Assembly: GCA_019096155.1 (NCBI GenBank) | Contig: JAHCVI010000001.1 | Coordinates: forward strand, 930,001 to 994,000 | DNA length: 64,000 bases | DNA from: Staphylotrichum longicolle | Lineage: Eukaryota; Ascomycota; Sordariomycetes; Sordariales; Chaetomiaceae | Direction of reading: 5' to 3' | Shown here: in pieces, positions 44,640 to 53,750 of the stretch | How the letters are laid out: each line of letters starts with the position of its first letter | Position numbering within the stretch: the stretch's first letter is position 1 | The notes under the pieces: generated by a model | What the model saw: the letters and a program-made list of their open reading frames with translations, nothing else | Database searches by the model: none | Told to the model about the DNA's origin: nothing | Translations under genes and position numbers: made by a program

Positions 44640-45005
44640 GGTGGCGGCAGGTTTGCCTATGTGTAACTGTTTGGTTAGATGGGCCGAATGTCGAGTCGCA
44701 TGTGCATCTGTCGGACTGCGTCGTCGAAGTCGCGGGCTATTGTTGTTGTCTTGCTCAAAACCCAGGATTGGGCCGAATGAAGAGGGTCTGGTGTTGTTTG
44801 TTTACTGGGGAAAACCCTAATCCGGTTAGCGCCACGAGGTTTGGAGGGGTTGATTTGGCCCTGTCGAGCTTGTCTGGTCCCCGCCCCACATGCTGCACGA
44901 TAAGCTCTGCGTTATCGTCCTGTCCCTGGATTTTTTTTCGGTTGCAACTGAGCAGGAGCTCAACCCAAGCACTGAAAAAGCCCGACAAAACCCACATCAT
45001 CGACC
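44640..45005. promoter_or_regulatory. Divergent promoter region, YCG1 and NOP4
   Basis: These 366 bp separate the start codons of two divergently transcribed growth-related genes. No further gene fits. The two could share a bidirectional promoter. Confidence 0.5.
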
Positions 45006-47334
45006 ATGGGCAAGCCGGACAAGAAACGCCAACGCGAGGCCGAGGACGCAGTGGCCGGGGCTGAGGAAGCGCCCGCGCAGCCGTCGTCCAACCCGCCATC
45101 CAAAAAGGCCCGCGTCGAGTCGCAGCGACAGCTCTTCGTCCGCTCGCTGCCCCAGAACGCCACCAGCGAGTCCCTCACCGACTTCTTCTCGCAGCACTAC
45201 CCCGTCAAGCATGCCACCGTGGTGCTCGACCCCAAGACCAAGACGTCGCGAGGCTACGGCTTCGTCTCGTTCGCCGACCCCGAAGATGCCGTCGAGGCCA
45301 AGGAGAAGCTCAACAACGAGCTCTTTGCCGGCCGCCGGCTGAAGCTCGATATCGCCCAGCCCCGCCACCGCGATGCCGCCAAAGCCGGGCCCGAAGTCAT
45401 GTCCAAGGCGGTTGCCGCAAAGCAGAAGCGTGAGGCAGACCTGGAGGAGGCCCGCAAGGCCCCGAAGCTGATTATTCGGAACCTGCCGTGGAGCATCAAG
45501 ACCTCGGACCAACTGGCGAAGCTGTTCCAGAGCTTCGGTAAGGTCAAGTACTCGGATCTGCCGAACAACAAGGGCAAGCTGTCTGGATTCGGTTTTGTCA
45601 CGCTCCGCGGCCGGAAGAACGCCGAGAAGGCGATGGAGGCAATCAACGGCAAGGAGGTTGATGGGCGGACATTGGCGGTGGACTGGGCTGTCGACAAACA
45701 GACATGGGATCAGCAGCAGGGTGCTGAAGAGCAAGAGGGCGGAGCCGAGGACAAGGCCAAGAGCCCCAAGGCAAAGAAGGGGAAGAAACCTGCGAAGGAT
45801 GAAGAGGACGAGGAGGACGACCCAAATATGACACAGGAAGACCGGGATCTCGTAAATTTCTTCAAAAACTACGGCGACAACCTGGAGGATGAGGAGGAGG
45901 ACGAGGAGGACGAGGAGGACGGAGGACGAAGAAGGGAGCGAAGGGGAGGACGAAGACGATGAGGACTCGGATGGGGGAGCCGAATTGGAGGAATCCGGCG
46001 CGGAAGAGGAAGACGAGGAGCAAAAACCCGCCAAACGGACGACAGACAACTCGACAGTAGTCTTCATCCGCAACCTTCCCTACACGACGACGGACGAGAC
46101 ACTCAAGGCACACTTCTCTACGTTCGGCGCAGTCAGATACGCGAGAGTCGTCATGGACCGCGCGACAGACAGGCCAGCCGGCACAGGGTTCGTGTGCTTC
46201 TACAACCTGGACGACTGCAAGGCCTGCATCAAGGGCGCACCCCGCCACCAGCCGGCGCCCACGCTCGCCAAGCACTCGGTCCTCCAAGACGAGACGGCCG
46301 ACCCAGAAGGCAAATACACGCTCGAAGGGCGCATCCTGCAGGTCGCCCAGGCCGTTTCCAAGGACGAAGCGACGCGCCTCGCCGAGGACACCACCAAGCG
46401 CAAGGAGAAGGACAAGCGTCGCCTCTTCCTGCTGTCCGAGGGCAACATTTCCAGCAACTCACCTCTCTACCACAAACTTACCCCGGCCGAGATCAAGATG
46501 CGTGAGACCAGCGCCAAGCAGCGCAAGAAGATGATCGAGTCCAACCCCAGCCTGCACCTCAGCCTGACGCGCCTCGCGATCCGCAACATCCCCGCCAACA
46601 TCGCCTCCAAGGACCTCAAGGCCCTCGCGCGCGAGGCCGTCGTCGGCTTCGCCAAGGACGTCAAGGAGGGTCGGCGCCAGCCGCTGTCCAAGGAGGAGAA
46701 CGCGCGCGGCGGCGAGCAGGACCGCGAGGCCGAGCACCGCCGCAAGGCCAAGGGCAAGGGCGTCGTGTCGCAGGCCAAGGTCGTCTTCGAGACGACCCAG
46801 GGGTCCAAGGTGGACGAGAAGGCGGGCGGCGGCAAGTCGCGCGGCTACGGCTTCATCGAGTACTCGTCGCACCGCTGGGCGCTGATGGGCCTGCGGTACC
46901 TGAACGGGCACGCGCTCAAGAACGAGGCCGGCAAGACGCAGCGGCTGATTGTCGAGTTTGCGATTGAGAATGCCAACGTGGTGCAGAGGAGGAGGCAGAT
47001 GGAGGAGAAGTCACGGCTGCCCAGGGAGGAGAGGCCGGCGAGGGAGTCGTTCTCGCAGCAGCAGGGTGGGAGAGGGAAGGAGGGCGGTGGAGGAGGTGGT
47101 GGTGATAGGGGCAGAGGGAAGTGGGGTGACAAGGGGCAGGGGAAGCCGCCGGGATGGAATAAGGGGAAGGATGCCAAGGGAGCCAAGGGAGCCAAGGGAG
47201 ACGGGAAGGATGACCTCCCGCCTACCAAGGAGGGCAGGAAGAAGGCCGACGAAAAGCTCGCCATGCGGACCAAGATCATCGTGCGCAAGCGGATGATGCG
47301 GAAGAAGAAGGCGACGATGCGGGCTGGGAAGTAA
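45006..47334 (+). CDS. NOP4: Nop4 ribosome-biogenesis factor with four RRMs, one-base insertion
   Basis: Nop4 (human RBM28) is a nucleolar RNA-binding protein needed for 60S subunit assembly. There is a single exon. RRM1 (QLFVRSLPQNATSESL ... RGYGFVSF) lies at about residues 40-115 and RRM2 (KLIIRNLPWSIKTSDQ ... GFGFVTL) at about 153-230. After an acidic stretch comes RRM3 (VVFIRNLPYTTTDETLKAHF) and then a divergent RRM4 (LAIRNIPANIASKDLK ... GYGFIEYSSHRW). The C-terminus is Gly/Lys-rich. The first frame ends artificially at 45962; removing one G at about 45921 in the GAG/GAC-rich acidic stretch restores one open frame of about 775 residues to 47334. No splice sites occur at the break, so I read it as a sequence error, not as two genes. 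Confidence 0.92.
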
Positions 47335-47943
47335 TGTTCACGGATGGGGACACCGACACAACAGCACAGTTTTCCTTTAGATCCGAGGGTTCTGTTTGTT
47401 TGAGCGTACACAGTCACCAACACGAGCCTCACCACGAGTTTGGAGCCATATTGGTACATACCTTGGTTGCGAAAGTTTGAAAGTCGGCTCAGCTATTGCT
47501 TAGCCCGTTGCCTGAGCCGTTGCGCTTGGCGACCCAGTTCTGGTCGATCATGTGAATACCGCGGCTACATGCATCTTCCTGTTTGGCAGACATTTCAGCC
47601 CCACAGCCTAACGTCACTCCTGCGCTCTGGCGGGTACAGGGCTACTCCAGTCGCCTCGCCCCTTTGCACGAACACACGAAACGACCCGCCGAAGCCAGCC
47701 GAGTTTGACGTAGTGGTATAGGAAAAGTATCTTGTGAAAGATTTCGATATTTGCATATATGGTTCAATTGGTCATGTGTACACTTTAAGGGGCCACGGCC
47801 CCATCCACAAAGCGAAAAATAGAAGCCGAGACCCATGAGTCAATCTTGCAAGAGCGGAGTTCGGGACAAGACCGTGAGTGAGTGAGTGAGTGGGGTGGGT
47901 GGAAAACGAAACAGCAGACTTTCCTTACGATGGTGGTCACTGG
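47335..47943. other. Convergent spacer after NOP4
   Basis: Shared 3' flank of NOP4 and the convergent orphan gene. It contains (GTGA)n-type repetition at about 47874-47892. No gene is visible. Confidence 0.5.
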
Positions 47944-49686
47944 TCACTTCCAGAACCAGCCGCCTTCCTTTTTGTGTTCCTGTTCCAGTTCCTCGGCCGG
48001 CTCCTTGTTGTCTTGGCTGGGTGTGGTGGATCCGGTCTCGAACGTCTTCTCCCAATGCGCGGAGCGGCCCATGGAGCTGTGCACCTGGCGCATGACGACC
48101 CGGCCGTCCTCGTCTGTCCAGGTGGTCTCCGTCTTGGTGTGGGCGTTGCCGAGCATGTCGACGTACTCCGTCTTGGTGGTCTTCTTGGTGATGCCGTTCT
48201 CGACGCGCTCGGTGGTCTCGATCTTTGGCGTAGACGCGGGCTTGGGATCTGCCCGGGCGTCGTCGCGCCAGCCCTCGGAGAGGGACTTGAAGAAGTTTGA
48301 GAGGGACCGCTCCGAGTCGTGGAAGGCGGACTGGATGACCGAGTAGAGGTCGTTTTCTGTCTGGGGAGTGTCCTTGTCCGTGTCCCTGTCGCCGGCCTTC
48401 TCGTCCTTGTCTCTGCCCTTCCCCAGCCGCTGCAGCGACTTGACCTCGTCCTCCAACACCTTCCCCAGCGTCCTCACCACGCCCCCAATCCCATCAAAAA
48501 AACCATTCACCTTGTCGTGCCCGGCATCCCTCCACTCATCCACCTCCCTCTTGGCCTCCCTCTTCCTCTCCTCCGCCCACTCATCCACCCCCCTCTCAAC
48601 CTCGCGCCGCGCCTCGTCCAGCTCCCTCCACCCCTCCTCAACCCCCCTCGTCGCCGCCCCAACGATCCCCTCCCACAGCCTCCCCGCCTCCTCCTCCTCC
48701 CTTCCGCTCCCACCGCCGCCTCTCAGCCCACTCCCCCATTGACCGCGGACTCGCATACCCCGCCGCCCGATCCCACACCGGAAACAGCACCTCGCTCAGC
48801 CCATCCCTCTCGAGCCTGCCCAGCACAACTCCTCCTTGAGCCCCATGCCGCGCAGTCCCATGCCGAATCCCAACCACCCGAGGGATGACGACGACCCCCC
48901 ACCAGCGCCGCAGCTCCCTCTCCTCGCGCGCCCGGCCCGCAGGTCCATCAGCGGCAGGCCGGACTCGGCGCGCAGCAGGTCCTCGAACGCCTCGAGCCAG
49001 CCAAAGCGCGCGTCGGCGCAGTCCGGGGGCAGGTCGCGCGGCGGCGGGCGGGCGCCGAGGCCCGGGTGGAGGGTCAGTTCTGCGCCGGCACCGGCGCCGT
49101 CGCCGTGTTCGGTTCCGTACCCATACCCATACCCATCTCGATCTCGTTCTCCATCTCCATAGAGGGAGTGAGCGTCGGAGTAAGAATGGTGATGGTGATG
49201 GGATGGGGATGGAAAGAATTGGCGTGGTGCAGACGCAGCGGGGAGTAGGCGGAACGGGAGAGGAAGAGGGACCAGGCGAGGTTGGCCTCGGGAGGGTGCT
49301 GCCCGTGAGGAGGGCGAGGCGGGATTCGAGGTGGGCGTCTGAGGGAGAGGAAGGAGAGAGTTGGAGACGGAGAAGAAGAAGAAGGTGGGGTCGGGGTTGG
49401 GGTTGGAGCTGTCATGGTCTGGGGCTGTTGGAGATGGGGACGGGGCTGACGGGGCTGTAGAACAGGGGTTGGAGGAGGAGGGAGGGGAGAGGGTTGGGGT
49501 TGGAGGAGGAGAGGAGTCAGAGGAGGTGTTGCCACGGGAGACGCTGGCAATGGCGTTGATGCCGGTGTGGATGCGGGCGTCGACGTGGTGCTTGAAGCGG
49601 ACGAAGGGGTTGGTGGTGTTGGTGGTGCTGGTGTTGGTGTTGGCGTTGCTATTTTGGGACGAGTCTTGTTGGTCGTCTTCGGGCAT
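47944..49686 (-). CDS. Hypothetical low-complexity protein, two compensating frameshifts
   Basis: I do not recognise a named family. Reading the minus strand, the frame from the ATG at 49686 runs through a Ser/Thr/Asn/Pro-rich region (about residues 1-190) into a conserved-looking part (RFGWLEAFEDLLRAESGLPL). Near 48818-48832 protein-like sequence moves to the next frame (LGRLERDGLSEVLFPVWDRA, then SPRSMGEWAER). It returns to the first frame by about 48690 (EEEEAGRLWEGIVGAA). The C-terminal 230 residues are charged and helical, ending with ERVENGITKKTTKTEYVDML, TWTDEDGRVVMRQVHSSMG and GWFWK. No intron fits either switch, so two compensating indels are likely. The corrected length is near 580 residues. 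No signal peptide or membrane segment is obvious. Confidence 0.65.
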
Positions 49687-50318
49687 ATTTTTTTTTCCTC
49701 AGGCTTTGGTCAAGCAATTGCAGTTGCAGATTGCAGAATGTGTTCTCCTGAGTCTGCTGAGTTGCTGATTTTTCTGGCGCAATTGCTGCTGAAGTGCTCA
49801 GCGCTGTGCCGGCCCCTGTTTCGATGTGTCAACCGCGCTTTCGATGTGTCAAGCGTGCTTTCGATGTGTCAACAATGTTGCACGAGGGATGCAATGTGGG
49901 CTTGATTGGCGATGACGAAGCGGATGGCGAGATCGTGACACTTTTAGAGCAAGCCTTGGCGCCTTGCGAGCCCCTGGCGCCGCCCCGCTGTGGACCGTGC
50001 CGTGACCACGAGATCCTTCTAAGCCTGGTTCTGGAACCGCGGTAAGGAGCGGTATCCAGCTAACGGGGCCTTGGTACGGGCTTGGTACCGTCATCTACGG
50101 ACACACCAGCAGTCACGAGGACGGCATGACCTTGATGGCCCCGGCTCCCCGCATTCCTTGTTTCTGAGCCCCCTTTGTAAGACTCAGAAAATAGGAGTAC
50201 TCGGTATTTAATTCCATCATGGCTCGCCCGGCAAATGACTCGAGATGCTCACTGCATTACCAATTGTTCCTTCTACTACCTGTGTGTGTTCTTTTTTTGG
50301 TGAAATCAATTCGGCACA
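49687..50318. promoter_or_regulatory. Divergent spacer, orphan gene and F-box gene
   Basis: This is the intergenic region between divergent genes. It contains three near-identical 14-15-bp units with TTTCGATGTGTCAA at 49817-49874 (spacing about 21-23 bp). No gene is seen. Confidence 0.5.
49817..49874. repeat. Three direct copies of TTTCGATGTGTCAA
   Basis: Three copies of the 14-mer TTTCGATGTGTCAA start at about 49819, 49840 and 49860, separated by 7-8 bp of which some (CCGCGC, GCGTGC) are related. The regular, nearly two-helical-turn spacing in a divergent promoter region suggests either a small tandem duplication or an array of factor sites. Confidence 0.75.
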
Positions 50319-51374
50319 ATGGCGGCTGCAACAGAACAACAGTCAACAACAACACCCTCCGATAACACAATCATGGCCGTGCCAAGACCGGATGCCGACG
50401 CTATCCTCGGCGTGGCCTCTTACAACCGGGGCGAGTTTGAGTTGCCCGTCGTCACGGTGCACCCCAGCCAGCACGACGCCGTGCGCTCGTCCGTCTTCCA
50501 GAGCTTCGGCCAGGCGCGCAGCTACGACCTGGGCAAGCTGGGGAGCCTCCCCTTCGAGATCGTGTCGCTCATCTGCCAGGAGCTTGACGTCACCTCGGCC
50601 TTTCGCTTCAGCCACGTCAACCGCACCACTCGCGAGGTGCTCGCATCCATCCGCGAGTTCCGCCATCTCGGCGCCCACGCCCTCGAGACCCTCTGCGTGC
50701 TGCTGCGCAACGGCCTAGCCTCCCACGTCGGCGTCTCGGACGTCTACTCGGCGCTGACGACCCGGAACTGCGCGCTGTGCGGCTCGTTTGGCGGCTTCTT
50801 CTTCCTCCCGACGGCGACGCGCTGCTGTCTTACCTGCATCGCGTCAGCGCCAGAGATGCAGGTCGCCCACGTCAGCCGCGTCGCGGACAAGACGGGCGTG
50901 TCGGTGGCGCAGCTCGAGAAGCGGCTCCCGGTCCTGCACACCCTCCCCGACAGCCGCAAGCGCATCGTGTCGGTGCAGCACGTCTTCGGCCTGCTGCGGG
51001 AGAACGGCGTCGAGGACCCCGAGGCGGCCGTCAGGCGGTGGCCCGACTCGCTGACGCTGCGGTTCCAGGCGGCCACCAGCCTGCCGTACCTCGACCGGTG
51101 GGCGGGCGAGCCCGACTCGGGCGTCTCGTGCAAGGGCTGCCAGGTGGCGTTTGAGGCCGACTTCTCGGACGAGCACCTGGAGCTGCGCGACCGCTTCTAC
51201 TCGAGGGCCGAGTTCCTGGAGCACTTTGAGGAGTGCAGCGCGGCTCAGAAACTGTGGGGCGCCAGCCAGGAGGGTACCGCTCCCGTGGAGGAGCCGGCGT
51301 GGATGGGATTGGGCAGGACCTTCACCGGCCCCTGCGGGCGCCGGCGGCCGTCTTTTGCCGGCTCAGACCGCTGA
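50319..51374 (+). CDS. F-box protein with cysteine motifs
   Basis: F-box proteins link substrates to SCF ubiquitin ligases through Skp1. The F-box is at residues 73-112 (LGSLPFEIVSLICQELDV then AFRFSHVNRTTREVLASI). It is followed by a domain with paired cysteines: CALCG, CCLTC (about residues 150-173) and SCKGC near residue 271, which could bind zinc. The product is 351 residues from a single exon. The start at 50319 follows a pyrimidine-rich leader. The substrate is unknown. This architecture (F-box plus Cys-rich C-terminal part) is common in expanded families of filamentous ascomycetes. Confidence 0.85.
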   Translation: MAAATEQQSTTTPSDNTIMAVPRPDADAILGVASYNRGEFELPVVTVHPSQHDAVRSSVFQSFGQARSYDLGKLGSLPFEIVSLICQELDVTSAFRFSHVNRTTREVLASIREFRHLGAHALETLCVLLRNGLASHVGVSDVYSALTTRNCALCGSFGGFFFLPTATRCCLTCIASAPEMQVAHVSRVADKTGVSVAQLEKRLPVLHTLPDSRKRIVSVQHVFGLLRENGVEDPEAAVRRWPDSLTLRFQAATSLPYLDRWAGEPDSGVSCKGCQVAFEADFSDEHLELRDRFYSRAEFLEHFEECSAAQKLWGASQEGTAPVEEPAWMGLGRTFTGPCGRRRPSFAGSDR

Positions 51375-52367
51375 GCTACTGTACAAAACATGATTTGGAA
51401 CAACAAGGGGAAAAAAACACACGGAAAACACAGCACGGACTCGGATACGGATTCAAAAAGTTTTGGGATTGGGATCTGGAATTGGATTTGGATTTGGGGA
51501 CGGATGAGCAAAGGGCGTTTGGGATCACTGTTTTTCTTCATTTTTCTGGGTCTGGATCACAAAATTCGTCGCTCAACTGCAAGTGCTGCAACGAGCTGCC
51601 TCCTGTCTAATAGCTAGCGTCTTTTTTAATCATTGAACTGCCAGAAGATACAATCTTCGGCATTGTTCTATCGAGATTTTCTGAACCTTGCTGTGACTTC
51701 ACTCTCGGGCCCCCTGGAATGAGAAGCTTGTTCGTCACAAGATCGCTCTCAGTCGAACTCGCTGGGGCTCGAAGGTTTTGGAAATGCAAGTCTTACCTAA
51801 CAGGCAGGGGTCCGATTGGGCGGGTTGAGCAATAATCTCCACCCGGATTCTCGGCGCAATGTCAAAGGTACCTCGAGGGTGTCCAGGCGGGTTTTCACCT
51901 ATTGTTGGGGCGCTCTTCACAGTTTGGACCACCTGATCAGGCGGAAGTTTGGAGCTGCTAACGTTATTTCCAGCCATTCTTTTGTTGCAGCAAGCCATGG
52001 TTTCGGTTTGGCTGTGATGAGGAGAATAGGTACGTACTTGCCTTCAACAAGGGGACGCTGCACCACAATCTCGGAATGGACGTTGGGCGGCGTCGCTCTT
52101 TGATCCAATCCTGCATTCTTCCGCTGAGAAGATTCAAACAAATCGCATGTTCACGAGGTTACCACATGTGCTGCGCTTAACATCAAGCTGACTCGGGTAT
52201 ACAGCCGCGTTCATCGAGGTCCTTTCGCTTCTCACGTCACATCCCTATTGCAGGAAACAGTTACCCAGTTGGTGACAACGGCATTTGTATTTGGCCAGAG
52301 TATCTAACAGACGCCGCTATCGTTTTGTGGTATGCAGTGGGTGAGTCTCAACCTGCCGCCTAGGGGG
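51375..52367. other. Convergent spacer
   Basis: About 1 kb of lower-GC sequence lies between the convergent F-box and secreted-protein genes. No gene, RNA or repeat is recognised. Confidence 0.55.
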
Positions 52368-53750
52368 TCATTCAACATTGGAAACAATCAACCTGCAATT
52401 TGGGTCCACATCCGTCCCGTCACCCGATGACAGATACGCGGTGCCACTGCATTCCAGGAGGTTGATCCTGCCATTCGCCTCGAGAGAGAGGGCGAAATCG
52501 TTGGACGGGTCAATACAAGCCCGAACCCGCACCCATCCCGGCGCGCCGGCGTTGACCGTCGCCAGGTCGTCGTAAAAGAGCGGCTCGCTGGGGGTCGGGT
52601 CGTTTACGTCGATGTACACGACGTCGTCCGTGCCTTCCGGCAGGGTTCGCGTGAGGAAGCCGCCGCTGTCCACTATGAAGGTGGTCATGTCGCGGAAGGC
52701 TTGGTTCCCGGGGTCGTCTCCAGCGGGGACCCAGGTTACCGTGTTGTCGTCGACGAAGGCCAGGTAGACCCTCTCGCCGTCCGCTAGGTTGGCCGGGACG
52801 CGGAAACCGAGGCCCGTGCCTTCGCAATACCGCGTCGAGGTGGCCACGGGTGTGGTTGTTGTCGTGACGGTGGCGGTAGAGGTCAGGGTGGCAATTTCGG
52901 TGATGGTGGCGCTGGCAATGACCTCGACGACGGCAGTGAAGGTGGCCGAGGTCGTTGCGGTCACAGGGACAGTGCTGGTGGTAATGGTGGTGAGGGTCGA
53001 CACGGTCGTGGTGATGGCGTTGGGGGCGGTAACCGTGATAGTCGTCGTAGTCGGCTGCTTCGTGACGGTGATGGGATGAATGCCGAAGCACTTGCAGGCG
53101 TCGACGTACTGGTTCCAGTTCTGGCATGCGGGCCACGCGTAGTCCGGGATCCCCCATGGGTTGTTGCCGCGGGCGACCACTTCGCCGTCACGGGCCATCA
53201 TCCTGGCGGGGGGGTTGCCGTATATAAACGTCGTGGTGGTGAAAGTCGGTGCGGTTTCGACACTAGTCGTGGTGGTGAACACAGTGGTGGTCTGCTGTAC
53301 CGTATTGGTGGCTGTCGAGGCCGTCGTGGTCGTGGTCTCGGTGAACAACGCAGTAGTGGTTGCCACGGTTGCGGTCGTAGACGTGGTGATAGTGACAGTA
53401 TCGATAGCGCTGACGACTGCCGTGATGGTCTTGGTTTTGGTGCTATCATATGCGACATGAGCATGAAGCTGGGTGGTAAGAGGCGATGGGATAAGGAGGG
53501 AAGTGAAGTCTCACTTACACCGCGGACGGGGTCACAGTGACGACCAGGTTGCCCAGGCAGTTGAGCAACCCGCCAACAACGCCCAGAGCTACATTTCAAC
53601 ATGTCAGTCACTCCGGTCCTCCAGAATCTTGAGGATCAGTAACAAAGACTTGCCTCCCCAGCACGGGTTGGTGCGAAGGCAAAAGAAGAGGGCGTTGGCA
53701 GATTGCGCCAGGGCAATGCCCCAAAGGACAACCAACCCAAGACTCTTCAT
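52368..53750 (-). CDS. Secreted Thr-rich protein of unknown function, GC-AG intron
   Basis: The minus-strand exons are 53750-53654, 53588-53519 and 53442-52368, giving 413 residues. The first intron (65 nt) begins with GC: the donor reads G|GCAAGT, the usual form of rare GC-AG introns, and frame and sequence continue cleanly (NPCWG-A-LGVVGGLLNCLG). The second intron is a 76-nt GT-AG intron. Residues 1-20 (MKSLGLVVLWGIALAQSANA) are a signal peptide. Two long Thr/Val-rich stretches (repeats such as TTTTTV and TTTITVT), likely heavily O-glycosylated, flank a short Cys-containing segment (WPACQNWNQYVDACKCFG). A compact C-terminal domain of about 175 residues has cysteines in RYCEG, RACIDP, LLECSG and DPNCRL. 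No GPI signal is seen. Probably a cell-wall or extracellular protein. Confidence 0.78.

Noticed and set aside
44997..46073. 358-codon minus-strand open frame
   Set aside because: Antisense of NOP4 RRM1-RRM2; low-complexity Ser/Leu-rich and without family resemblance.
45889..47334. NOP4 second half as a separate gene
   Set aside because: It begins in the middle of an acidic linker and carries only RRM3-RRM4; together with the upstream frame it makes one normal Nop4.
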